Below are positions 1-12,700 of a stretch of 64,000 bases of DNA, piece by piece. How positions within the stretch are numbered: position 1 is the first letter of the stretch; the number at the start of each line of letters is the position of its first letter. Location of the stretch: positions 49,172,970 through 49,236,969 of the forward strand of contig OX393579.1 in assembly GCA_947652605.1 (NCBI GenBank), read 5' to 3'. Source of the DNA: Elmis aenea. Its lineage: Eukaryota; Arthropoda; Insecta; Coleoptera; Elmidae. The translations under genes were made by a program, and so were the position numbers. The notes under the pieces are model-generated. The model saw only the letters and a program-made list of their open reading frames with translations, did no database searches and was not told the DNA's origin.

Positions 1-747
1 TGTGTTTATGAAAAGTTGAAGCTTGACTACGGAGAAAACACCATGGTTCAGCAAAGGGAGCAATAAAAAAAGGTTTTAAGAATTTCTCCTGCTCTAAAAC
101 GTATATTTTGAGAGGCACAAATAGTTTTAAAATCCTTTACAAAGTCGACAATAGAGTCGACCATCTAGCTTTACTGTACCCTAACAGTCTTTGACACGAA
201 ACATTTATCATCACAAGTTTCTTTAAATTTTTAATCTGTTTAAAGAGATATAAAAGTATGAATACATTTTTACTGTTATAACTTCGATAACAACAAGGCA
301 TTTTACACAAATACCAACATAATTGTTCCATATGTGGCCGGCATAATAAACACCAATTAATTTATTGCCCCATATTTTTTTAAATAGACAAAATTGAGTT
401 TTCAAAAATAAATTTAAAGGACACGGCTTTGAAACAAAGGACTGTCCTTTATGGTAAGGACGTATGGTATCCATAATATAATGCCATTTAATCAAAGCAT
501 TGGAACATTACACTTGGGGAAAAAAATGTTATATATCATGAAAATATCGACACCGAAAGAATTCTTTAAAATACCTACATTATTTTTAAAGGAAACTGGA
601 AAATAATAGTTATAGATAACGATGGAGAGTTACAATATTAAGTAACTATTTCGTGAAAAAATCATTACTTATGGGTACTGTTTATCTAAACATGAATATT
701 TATAAGTAAATGTCCTCAACCGTAACATATTTTAAATGATAACTTAC

Positions 748-1387
748 TGTGAAATTCTCCATGTTCATATTAGCTTCTTCTACTTCCTTCGCATATTTAT
801 CCCATAAGTCATATCGTACAACCGTAAGGTACAAATTTACTAACTTATCAGCAAAACGTGAAAATTGATTGTCTATGCATACAGAATAATACCCTCCCAC
901 TGACTTCTGATCTTGGAATTCTCCGTTAGCTTTCCATTGGTATGGATGGACGATTTGGCCATTGGGATGCCGTACTGCAAAACCAGCCATACCATCACCC
1001 CCTCGTAAAACCTTTAAAAAAATTAGTTTTTTTAGGAAATCACGTATGTTGTGTTGCCTATATAAAAATTGCAATAAAACATAAACAATAATATTTAGAT
1101 CATTACTGATAATACTTATATTTAATTACTGGCTGTCTCATTCATAATAACTAGTAATACTACTTAAATACCTGAAAGCTAACGTAGAACGTGGCTTCCG
1201 GATTAACATATTGGTAATAGCAGTCTTCTTTCCCCGGATCTATGTGGACTTTATAATCCATAGCAACAGCCGGTAAATCTTCATACCAAGGTACATTTGG
1301 AGATGTTGCTTTATTGACGATTAACAAGCACAAAAATACAAAACATGTTGTAAAATAATGCACGAACGTGGCACCACATTCAACCAT
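748..1387 (-). CDS. p24/TMED family cargo receptor, 5' two coding exons (3' end off window)
   Basis: Two exons are visible on the minus strand: 1387-1172 (start ATG, donor after CAG) and 1011-748 (donor GTAAGT after ACA); they join in phase 0. The protein starts with a hydrophobic signal peptide (about residues 7-27), then a GOLD domain with YKVHIDPGKEDCYYQY and FYVSFQV, continuing in exon 2 with RGGDGMAGFAVRHPNG, the conserved GGYYSVCIDNQFSRF and a start of the luminal coiled coil. The paired cysteines of the GOLD fold (EDCYY, SVCID) are both present. Members are type I membrane proteins that cycle between ER and Golgi and select COPII/COPI cargo. The sequence looks closest to the TMED6/logjam branch, from memory of the family only. 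The coiled-coil end, membrane helix and short cytosolic tail are not found in positions 1-747, so the last exon is either left of the window or not recognised. Confidence 0.87.
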
Positions 1388-2302
1388 CGTACGTTGTACA
1401 GTGGGTTGCTGGAAATTGCCAGCTTTGTGTCAATTCAGTGATTTTAGGTTAGGACTTTAACCAATCAGATTCTAAGCAAAGAAAGGACAACTACCTGTTG
1501 CCGTGGTATTTGTTAATAAGTTGGCATTTGAAATTGAATACTTAACACGCGTGAACAATATTAAAATTCTTACTTAAATCGGCAAATTTTACATAAACTA
1601 ATCATTTTTTTAGTACCAAGCACGTTTCTTTTAACACAGTGACTCAACATGAAGTTAAAATATAAAATTACAACCCTGGCAGCCAATTTTTAATAGCTTT
1701 CCAAAATACTTACAAAAAACAATAAGAAAATATAAAAATAACAAAGATATTAAGAGAAAAAATATATTTCTATTAGACTGAAATTCTCATTCTTAAAAGA
1801 GCACTAGAGTATTGGATTTTGTTTAAATAAAACTTAATTCAAAATTTCTTTAGTTCTATTCAGTCTCACAGTTTTGTGCTGCTTCATTACAAATAACATA
1901 GTTCGAACATACAAAATAAATGATGTCCATTTAAACAAACTTACATCAACCACTGAAAAAAAATTCAAATATTTATTTTGCATCTATAGTTCTATATTTT
2001 AATTATTGTTAACTGCATACAGGATCAAAATCAAAAAACTACTTTTATCAACACTAGTTTATTAACCTATAATGATACAATAAATTTTTATTATATACCA
2101 TCTAAATTAAATTAAAGCAATTTATTTAAAAGTCGCACTAAATTCTAATAATTAAAATTGAGTACAGTAATATATATATAAACACCTTTGAAAACAATAA
2201 ATTAGTAACAAATAATATAATATCTTACATTTACAATTACAATTAATACAGTTAGTTGAATGTTTCTAATTATTGCAAAAATTATCTAAGAATTTTTTAA
2301 CA
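1388..2302. other. intergenic, TMED-like start to hydrolase stop
   Basis: AT-rich spacer between two minus-strand genes. It should hold the promoter of the TMED-like gene (right of 1387) and the hydrolase 3' UTR. A minus-strand AATAAA (TTTATT on the plus strand) at 2121-2126 is a candidate polyadenylation signal for the hydrolase. No other gene seen. Confidence 0.5.
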
Positions 2303-3392
2303 TCAAACTTTTATTTCTTGCTTAATCCCTCCAATATTCCTATCTTCAACAGCATGCTTAAGTATAAACTGGTTTATTAAATCACCCAGATGTTCCGGAT
2401 TATTCAAATGTACGTGATGTGTGCCGGGAACCTGGTGGAATTCAAAAGCGCTACTGGATTTCTTGAGGACTTCAATGATTTCGAAATAATTATTTTTGTT
2501 CTCAAAAAATGGGCTGTCGTGAGCTTTGCTTAAGAAAACTGGACATGTTACCCTACTGGCAGTTTCGACTAGATCTTTTTGTGACCACCCAATTAAGGCA
2601 CCGGCCTTCAATCGAGGATCTCGAGCAAAATAAAACTTATTCGGATCCTTTTGTGATGGTCTAGTGTTGCGTTTGAGAATGTAATGGCAACATTCTAAAT
2701 TAATAGATCCCATGGTGCCTTCATGAAGTCTTTTCGCTAATTCTTCCAAAGTATAACTTGGCGGCTCATCATGGCTGATGTAAAACTCATCGTATTTTAA
2801 AAAATCGTCAACTGTTTTTATAATTCGTTCCATCTTTCTAGAATTTCTTATAGTGGGTTTTAAGCCGTCTAAACAAATTATAAAATCTACACTATTAGGA
2901 AATAGTAATGTGTAAACATAATTAGAAATGGCTCCCATGGAGTGCCCCATTAATGAGATTTTTGGCCACTGAAAGTATTCGATAATTCGTTTAAGCAATA
3001 TTGGTGCATCCATTCCGTGATAAAACATTCCAGCAGGGTACGGTGTAGAATACCCATGACCTGGATAATCTATTGCAAGAATGCCTATATGCGGTGGTAA
3101 ATAAGGCACTAAAGTATCGAATGTTCCACAACTATCCTAGAATAAGTCAAACGTTTTAAAATTTTGGACAATGACATGTTTAATTTGTACATACCTGCCA
3201 GCCATGAGCTGCCAATATGGGCCTTTTATCTTGCGGGCCCCACCATTTACCAGCAACATGTCCCCATGGCACAGGGATCCTTATTTCTTCACAACTTGGT
3301 TGTTGAGTCGACAGCGAACGAGCAGTATTATTTAAAAGTGGTGAAAACCGTGATAGTCTTTGCAACAACATGTTGCATTTATTAACTAACAT
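2303..3392 (-). CDS. serine hydrolase-like alpha/beta hydrolase (SERHL/kraken type)
   Basis: Two exons, 3392-3195 and 3136-2303, joined in phase 0 across a 58-bp intron, give 343 residues. The first ~28 residues are basic and amphipathic with no acids (MLVNKCNMLLQRLSRFSPLL...), compatible with a mitochondrial presequence. The catalytic fold is clear: oxyanion-hole HGWQDSCGTFD (from residue 63), the turn DYPGHGYS (89-96), the nucleophile elbow GHSMG with Ser132, and a C-terminal GTHHVHLNNPEH carrying the likely catalytic His. An acid in the KAHDSPFF segment is a candidate third triad member. The HGWxDxxxxFD pattern is typical of serine hydrolase-like proteins and Drosophila kraken; the physiological substrate is unknown. 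The gene is head-to-head with Ice2, whose start lies 331 bp away. Confidence 0.9.
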
Positions 3393-3723
3393 TGTTGATG
3401 TCCAGATAAATGTGAAGAAATTAAAGAGTCGATTTTTATCACTGTCTTTTATTTACAAAACTAAGTTAATTTTAAAATAACTTTTATTGCACCATTATAG
3501 GTTAGATTCAGGCAACATCTTGAAAGGTTAAAGTCCATTCAAGATTTAGAACAGTGGGTAAAAATTAGGTGTATGAATTCATTGGTGAATATTTTCTTAC
3601 ACAAGGCTGAAAATAGTGAGATAACTTAAAATTTAGAGAGGTGTTTACACTTTTCAATTACATACAGTATACAATTTCTCAGCCATAACCTCACTTTTTC
3701 AGTAGAATTAATACAAATTTGAA
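3393..3723. promoter_or_regulatory. probable bidirectional promoter, hydrolase / Ice2
   Basis: The two start codons diverge over only 331 bp, so both promoters and 5' UTRs must lie here unless further upstream noncoding exons exist. No convincing TATA box or known element was identified; the call rests on gene arrangement. Confidence 0.5.
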
Positions 3724-6700
3724 ATGGACGAGCTTTTAAAAATAAATTGGTAAGTTTTTTCAATTTTTTTACCTAAATAGTTTTGCATACTTGTTTCTTT
3801 TTAAACACTTAAAAATAATTTCAGGGGTTCTTAAAGTTGGCCCCCATTATGCAGGGGCCCTATTGATTTCACTTAGGACTATATATAAAGTAATAATAAA
3901 TAATTATACTAATAATTTGGATCTAATTTCCACTAATTTTTAAAACTGTTATTCTGATTTTCCCATTTTATTTTATTTTACCATTGAAATATGAACAACA
4001 CTTATAATTTAGGATTATGAACGGACCGAATGATCTAGAAGAAATATTAGACTTTTTACCCGATGAATACATCAAGGATTCGTATTTATTCTCAAATATT
4101 GATGAAACGGTTAAAGAACAAACGCATCACACTAATAGCGAATCTGACCCAGAGCCAGATACAAAAGTACAAAAAGAATTTATTCCTGGTAAAGTGTATA
4201 TTCCAAAACTACTCGAGCTATCAAAGTCATCGCTTTCAAAAAAACAGCAATTCCAATGTCTTACTGCACTCAGACTTCAACAGTCAAGTGGTGATTTAAG
4301 AAGTTTATCTCAAGAAGACCAAACAGCTTTACAAATATACGCTGTAGGTAATTTAAAACAAATGGCAATAGCTGTTTGATAGTCTTTTTTTTTTCAAGCT
4401 ATTAAAACCGACGATAACTGAAGAAAATGCGAAATATTTGAATTTTGTAAGGGAAGAGTGGGAGACAATTAAAGAGGAAAGCAAAAAAATAAGAGTTGCA
4501 TTTCAGAAATACGCATATTATGTGTGGAAAAAAAAAATTAAAATTGCATTGCAATATCCACAGTTTTATAAAGATATACAGATGATACCATTGTACAGTC
4601 AAGAAAACGAACAATCAGTTGAAATGACTCAACTGCAAAATGTACTAGAATTGGTAAGTATTAAAAAAAAAAACAATATAGGGTTGTCCAAAAATTGGAT
4701 TTTTTTGTTTTCCTTGTACATTTTTATGTAATACATGATTTTTCACTTAAACTCCGCCCAGAATGTTTGTCTTTTGTTTCATTTAAAAATCAAGATATAG
4801 ATGTTTTAAATTTTGAATCCATTAAGCCATAAATCAGGTGACAAATGCAACAATTTTAAGCTTAAAAAATGCTATTATTTTGACCTTTCATTATTAATAA
4901 TGATTTTATAATTTTTTTAGGGGACACTAGCTAAGTTCACTTCGCCTAGTTTAAAAACAAAATGTGTTTTAGAAAGCTCAACCTTACCTTCTTCCAATTT
5001 AAAAACTAGATACAATTACCAAATGGAACCTAGTGAAGATCCAAATATTAAAAAAATTGTGGAACAACAACCCGTTGATGTTGTAATTTCGTTTACTGGA
5101 CTTAAACGTTTAATTGATTATAGTGAATTGAATCCACCTTGGGATCTACCTGTTATTGTTAAAGAACATAAAATGGTTACAGGTATGTAAGAAGTGATAA
5201 AAAGTTGATGAACCATTGTTAAACTAATTTATGTTTGTAGGAAATGGTACTGTTGTAAAAAATGTAGTTTATGTTAACAAACCCTTGCCGAAAAGTAATC
5301 CTTCCAGCAAAGAATTTAGTGAAAAATGCCATAAAATGTTACTCCGAACAAATTTTTGCCAGTTTGAAGCTTTCAAGTAAGTACTTTTGCTGCCCCAATA
5401 ATACTTACAGGGCCGGCACTACCATTAAGGCGAACTAGGCGGTCGCCTAGGGCGCTATCCATAGGGGGGGCGCAAAAATGTGTTATCACCATAAAATTTT
5501 ATCGATTATCGTACTGTCACAAATATTAATTTCTGTGAAAATTTGTGTGAAAGGGGGCGTTATAATAAGTTTTGCCTAGGCGCTAAATAACCTGGCGCCG
5601 GCCCTGAATACTTATACATGGTGGTTCACTTCTTAAGTCTCACCATGAAAATATACACTTTTTTAATAGCTGAAAGTTAGTTAAATTGAAACAATGAAGA
5701 TTACTTTTGTTTTACACCCTCGTTTGTTTTAAATATTGAAAAACTAATAATATTTTCTTGGAGCAACATTTTAATTACTTAACATTGATGTAATTAGATT
5801 TGCTTTCAAATTTTTATCAATTTTAAACCTTTTTCATTTATTAAATAATAATACAAACTTTTAAGCAAACATTTTGTGAGCACTGTAATCAGTTATCATT
5901 AGATAGAGGTCTTTCAAGATAAACTGAACCGCGAAATGCACAAAGAGAGGGGATGGCGCTTGAAATGTAGACCTTTCTAAAAACGTTATATTATTATAGG
6001 TTATAACCCATGTGTTGAAATAGATGCATGTTTTTAGGTGGAGCAGTAATTAACGCTTTAAACGAGTTTTGGTTTCTGCCTCACAGTTCAGTTTATCTTG
6101 AAAGACCTCTAATACTGGTATGAGGCAATAGCCTTAAATCCATTATTTTGGGGCTAACACCACTTGCAATATAACTAAATACATTTTTAATAACAGATTT
6201 TCAAATGCTGACTCTGAAAACATAGTTACAACAGAATTGGAAAATACAATTTTTAAGACCAATCCAAGTATACTGAGGGCTGAAAGAGATAAAGTTGATT
6301 CTCCGAAGGTTAATAGCGAAAATTCCGGTGAACCTAGTCCCAAAAAACAAAAATTAGATACAGAAGTGACTGAACATAATATCCAAGAAACTGCAGCAAG
6401 TGAAAATGTTGTTAAACCACGTAAGAAAAAGGGGAAGAAGAAGAAGAAAAAAGTGCTGCATCAAGAAGATGGTAAGAATAAATAATAATGAGGACATGAT
6501 TTTTAATTTTTTTGTTACTTATAGTAATAGAAAATAATTCAGCACCTAAAATACATCGTAATGTTTCGTATAGAATTTGGAAGCTAAAGCAGCATAGCGA
6601 ACATTCTGAGCTAATGAAAAACTTAATTAAAGACAAAGAAATCACAGTTTTGGTTAGGAGCAAATTGGATGGTTGTGAGGTAATAAATCTTTTTTTTTTC

Positions 6701-9700
6701 AAATTTTGTTAATATTGTTTAAATCCAAAAATTACTATACAGTTTGGCCAAGTTTGGACCATATTTTGAATGATTTAAAAAATCTTTATCCATAAAACCT
6801 GGGCATTAGTAAATATATCTAGGGAAAAATACCATTGGAACGAGAAAATTGCCTTCTGGATTTGTCTTTATACCAGTGTTTCTCAACCTTTTTGAACTTG
6901 CACCCACTTCTCCGCATTGATTTCGATCCTTTATAGCAGTGACTACAAAAAAAGACCTTCCAAGTGTTTTGAAAAATCCATCCAGTTTGTCCCTTTCATT
7001 TCTTTGCGTACCCCTTCAAATATTTGGCGTGCCCCACAGGTTAAGAACCACTGCTTTTTGCCAAATTATATGCTGTAATCCTTTTTAAATTATACAAATA
7101 TCTCAATTTGTCAACCCTAAGATGCACATATTTTGGCAATTTTTAAGAGACGGCAACCATGGCATCTTGGTAGATCAAGTGCACTTCAGATGTGTTCTTT
7201 TGTTTTTTTAGGAGTAACGGCACCATTTTTGTTTTTTTTTTAATGGAACCATACATATTTTTTTATACGGTTTAAAAGACATTTTCTTTCTCTTTTCAAC
7301 GCACTAAAACTTTTATACCCTTACATCACAAAATTTTTAAGAAAATCGCAAAAGAAAAATTTAGTTTTAAAAGCGTACGGTATTAATTAATTTACACTAG
7401 TAGGCTTTGAAAATGGTTAAAAATGTAATACAGTAGTTTTGTGTTTACCGTTGTAACCTAATTAACTTTTTTTTCAATCTTTTACTATTTCGTATCATTT
7501 TCAAAGCCTACTAATGTAAAATAATTAATACCGTACGCTTTTAAAACCAAATTGTTCTTTGGCGATTTTCTTAAAAATTTTGTTATGTAAGGGTATAAAA
7601 GTTTAAGTGCGTTGAAAAGAGAAAGAAAATGTCTTTCAAACCGTATTAAAAAATATGTATGGTGCCATTTAAAAAAAAACAAATATGGTGCCGTTACCCC
7701 TAAAAAAACAAAAGAATCAAAAATTTGACATGACAATATTTTGGGAAATACTGTATCAAACAACATTTATTTAAAACTTTTTTTGATAATTCTTTCCAAT
7801 AACAAAATAAGTGGGGGTGTCGTAAGTGCTGCCTCACCCTGTATGAATGCCAGGATCACAAATACCATTTCTTTTCTTTGAAAAAAAGCTTAAACTGACC
7901 GTCATTCATTTGGTCAGTAATGGAGGGTCATAAAGGTTGGTTTAAGCTTTTTTTTTTAATAAGTATGAAAATTAAAGTAATATGTTATTTTCATTGAAAA
8001 AAAAAGTCTTTCACCAACCTTTAACCTGATTCTTAGTTGATTATTGTGAACCTAGCACTCATAATCGACAGTGAAATATCCTAGGTACACTTTATACATT
8101 GGGGTTACCGCCTCTTGTTGAAGACTGCCCATATTTTGATGTTTTTATAGTGTTCTGTGGTTTATGATCCCTGTAATAGGTATACATCTTCAAATGATAA
8201 TTAATGTTCACATCATTCTAATTTATTAATAGTACCTACTATAAATAATGGCACATCTTCCAGTCAGTAATGTTTTAGAATCAATGAAATACATCAGTTA
8301 ATTGGAAGTTTTATATTATTTTAAATAAAATTAAGATTGTAATGTAGTAATGAATGTTGACATACGTTTTTTCTTTTATAAGTATATCTATAAATTGAGT
8401 TGTCAAAAAGTCATGCAACTTAATTTTAATTAAAAAGACATTTTACATGATTTGTTGTGGGGGAAGAGACCGTTTTTATTTTTAATTGCATTGTGCAGAT
8501 TTTAGATAACGGATTATTACAACCTGTTACCGTAGTTCCTAAAATAGAATATCAGCTACAGTACGGTGGAAGTGTTAATTCGAAGAGCGAATTAGCTGCC
8601 CAGTGGGCGTCCTTATTTTTCAAACCATTTTCTTCATTATACAGAGGTAAATATTAATCCGCTTCAAAATTCATGTTGTATTTTAGGATATAATTAGCAA
8701 TTTTAAAGCAATAATTATGTGTAATTTTTTTAAAAATTTGTTAAAATTACCGCTTAGAAATAACGGACTTTATTTTATATCAGCTCGAATTAATCGTCTC
8801 TCCTCCGAAGTAGTCATGATGGAAAACTGCAACTTAGCAAAAATTAACAATGAAGCCAAAGTTCTACATGATATGAAGCCATCGTTTGGTTTGAACGTCC
8901 TCAACGCAGTTTTTAGTGAACTTACCAAACTCACACCTGGGAATTATTTACTTCATCACAGACTAACACATGGACCCTTCATAGCGCTCCTTAAAGAAAC
9001 GGATACCAAGTAATTACACTTTTATTATTATTAAAACCTCCAAAAATGTGTATATTTTTAAAATGTGGCACAGGACTCTTGTCGTTTGTCTAAAACTTCT
9101 ATAGCTGTTTGGTATTTTTTCCAGGATTTTTAAACATTTAGGATTCAATTGCGTAATTTTGATTATAAATTCATAATTTTTCTTAAATATTCACAACACT
9201 TGTAATATTAATAAAACAAACATATTTTTTAAATCTTATAAAGATTTGTTTTGTTAGTATAAAATGGTTGCATTCACTTGTTTATATACAGAGTGTTTTA
9301 TTCGAGTTTAAACAGGGGTACATGTATCTCGCTTATTATAATAGCCAGAATGTAGGTTTAAATTTGGCAAAGTTGCTAAATTCGGTGATCATTAATAATC
9401 CGAAGAGAAATTCGAAATATCTCAAACGGTATCCGAGAAAATTAAGAAAACCCGGAGAACACGATTTTTGAAAATTGTCTTTAACATCCTTGGAGCAGAG
9501 ATGGGCAATGCTTGAATGCTTACTACTTGCAATAATTTTTTAAGCACTTTTAATGCTTCGAGCACAATGCTTGGAGCACTTTCTAAAACAGATGCTCGAT
9601 GCTTAAGCACCAAGCACTTTCTTGAACACTTGGTACTTATTAAGCACTTTAGAAAGACAGTGCTTAATAAGCATTTTTTAAATTTATATATGCTTACTGC

Positions 9701-12700
9701 ATAGTATTTAATCCTTAACATGTATGCTACAAGACTGTTTAAATTTTAAATTTCTCTTAAGCATTTCCAAAATGCTCAATGCTTGCTGCTTAATTTTTTT
9801 AAGCACTTGGGTCAGTGCTTGATGCTTTCAAGCATTTTTAAAAACCAAAGTACTTACTGCTTAATTAGATCAAGCACTTACACAAGTGCTTGAATGCTCG
9901 GTGCTTCAAGCACTTTGGGTCGGTGCTTTGCCCAGCTCTGCCTTGGAGTATAAAATATTTCAAATGAGTAAAAACATTACCCAAGCAACTTTTTAAGCCG
10001 AATTGGATGGTTATCACAAACTTTTTCTAGGTTGCTTTGTTTTTCATTTGATTATGTAAATAGCAAAATTGAGCCTATAAGAAAAAATAAAGTTGGTTGT
10101 AAAACATAAACGAATCAACCTAAGATAAATTAGTGATTACCATCTGATTCTGCTTAAAAAAGTTGCTTAGGCAATGTTTTTACACATTTGGAATATTTTA
10201 TACTCCAAAGGAATTATGGAGGATTTTCAAAAATCGTGTTTTCCGATTTTTCCTAATTTTTTCGGATACCGTTTGTGATATTTCCGATTTTTTTTTGGAT
10301 TATTAATAAGCACCGAATTTAGCAACTTTTCCATATTCAACCAATGCTGTAGCTATTATAATAAGCGAGATTCCCATGTTAAACCCGAATTTCAAACACC
10401 CAGTATAACAGTTGGCTTGACATCATTTGAAAACTTTGTTTTTTTTACTTTTCAATAATATATGTAATTTAACTTGAAGCTTAAAATGATTAAAAGGATG
10501 ATAAAAATTATAGATATCACCAACTAATCAATATAAAAATCAGCGGTTCTCAAGTTTCTACAGGTCAAACATAATAATATGTCTATTTATCTACGTCCCA
10601 CTTCTTACGAGGAAGTCTATAAAACCATAATGTCACTTAAAAACACAAAATCAACAGGAGAAGATGAAATCCCAACAAACCTCTTAAAATATACTGCCGA
10701 CTTAATATCTGGACCTCTGTCACATTATAAATCTCTCATTAAAAAATGGCATATTTCCTAACAAACTTAAATGTGCAAAAATCAAACCAATTCACAAAAA
10801 AGGGGATTTAAGTGACATAGGAAACTATAGACCCATAGCCATCCTCACAAACATTAGTAAGATATTTGAAAAAATAATCTACAACCGAATTGAAAATTAC
10901 GTAGAACACTTTGGCTTAATAAACAACTCTCAAAATGGATTCAGAAAAGGCAAAACAACTACCCGCGCTATTTATATGGCAATCCGAAATGTACTTCAAT
11001 CCCTCAATAAAGACAAACACACCATGGTCATGTGTGTTGATCTCTCAAAAGCTTTCGATAGTGTTGACCACGAGATACTGCTAACAAAATTAGAACACTA
11101 TGGTATACGAGGGACCGCCCATAACCTTATAAAATCTTATCTTTCGGAAAGAAACCAATATGTTGCCGGAAAAGACTCGTCAGGTAAAATTCTAAAATCA
11201 AACAAAAAGACAATCAAAAAAGGAGTCCCGCAAGGATCAATCTTAGGCCCCCTGTTATACATACTGTACACAAATGATCTTCCAGTTTTTGCCAAAACTT
11301 CCCTTATACAATTTGCCGATGACACATCTGCTATTATTAGTGACTCGGATTCAAAAAATTCTGAACAAAAACTCTTTGACTGCTTAGGCCAACTCCAACT
11401 TTGGTTCACATTAAACAATCTAACCTTAAATGTCAATAAAACTCAAGTAATAAAGTTTTCACAAAGTAAATTAACCTCCGACCTAAAACTTAAAAACAAT
11501 TCCACAACTATAAATGTTGTTAATAAAATATCATTTCTTGGTTTAGGTATTGACTCTAGACTGGACTGGTCATACCACATCGAACGCCTGTCACAAAGCC
11601 TGTCACGGTATCCTTTCGCACTAAAAAACCTAAAAAAATTAGTCAGTACAAACGCGGCCAAAACTGCATATCATGCGTATGTTGAATCTAGGTTACGTTA
11701 TGCTATAATTTTTTGGGGTAACGCTAGTGACTCTGCACGCCTCTTTATTATACAAAAGCGATGTATAAGAACTATTTTTGGTCTAAACTACCGAGATCAT
11801 TGTAAAGACACTTTTCGTGACAAAGAAATATTAACTTTTTACGGCCTATTCATTCTCGAAGCCATCCTTTTCGTAAGAAATAATTTTGATCTGTTTGAAG
11901 TGAATATAAGAAACCATGCAGCCAATACACGACATAAAAAAAATCTTAAGCCCGATTGCTTCAAATATACTTATCTTCAAAAAAATGTTGCCTCTATAAT
12001 TATTGCAATATATAACAAATTTAATACATCACCTGAGAGTATAAAAAATCTACGCACTCCTGACTTGAAGAAAAGATTAAGAAATGTCCTAATTTCTAAA
12101 GCTTACTATGGAGTTAGTGAATACCTTAATGACGATTACTTTAAAAACTCCTTTAAGTAATTATAATTGTGTTGTATATATTCGTATATATGTGTATTTT
12201 TTATATCATTACTGTGACATGTTCTACGCCTTTTTGGATTTTTCAGAACAAATAAAGACTACTACTACTACTACTACACCTTTACAGTTTTAAAAATGAA
12301 TGAGAACTTCAGACCACTTTCGTTTATTTGGGATAAACAACATCAAGTTTAATGTAAAAATAGTCCTGGTTTCATAGACTCTCTGAAAGGCTCTCAGGGA
12401 CCTCCAACCCACACTTTTGAGGAGCACTGATACAAACAAATGAATCTAGTTATTTTATACTGCCTAAAAATAACTCTTAACTTATTCGGGGCCTAGGGCT
12501 TATTGAAGTCCAATGGAGCCCCATTTTTTGTTTGATTAAGAATATGTAAATTGGGGTTTAAAATTCATTTTTAGTAACATCAATATTGGAGTTGAAATAA
12601 ATTTATTTATGAAATGGCGTTGAATTATTTTACGTTGATTGAAATAAAACAAATAATACTATAAATTATTATCATTATTAATATTAACTATTTTTTACTG

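Noticed and set aside
137..495. Minus-strand frames considered as the missing last exon of the TMED-like gene
   Set aside because: Neither shows the expected coiled coil, membrane helix and dibasic/aromatic tail, and no acceptor fits the phase.
3164..3385. 73-codon plus-strand frame
   Set aside because: Antisense shadow of hydrolase exon 1.
7881..7957. Inverted pair AAAAAAAGCTTAAACTGACC / GGTTGGTTTAAGCTTTTTTT considered as a terminator or RNA gene
   Set aside because: Short imperfect hairpin in an intron with no other support.
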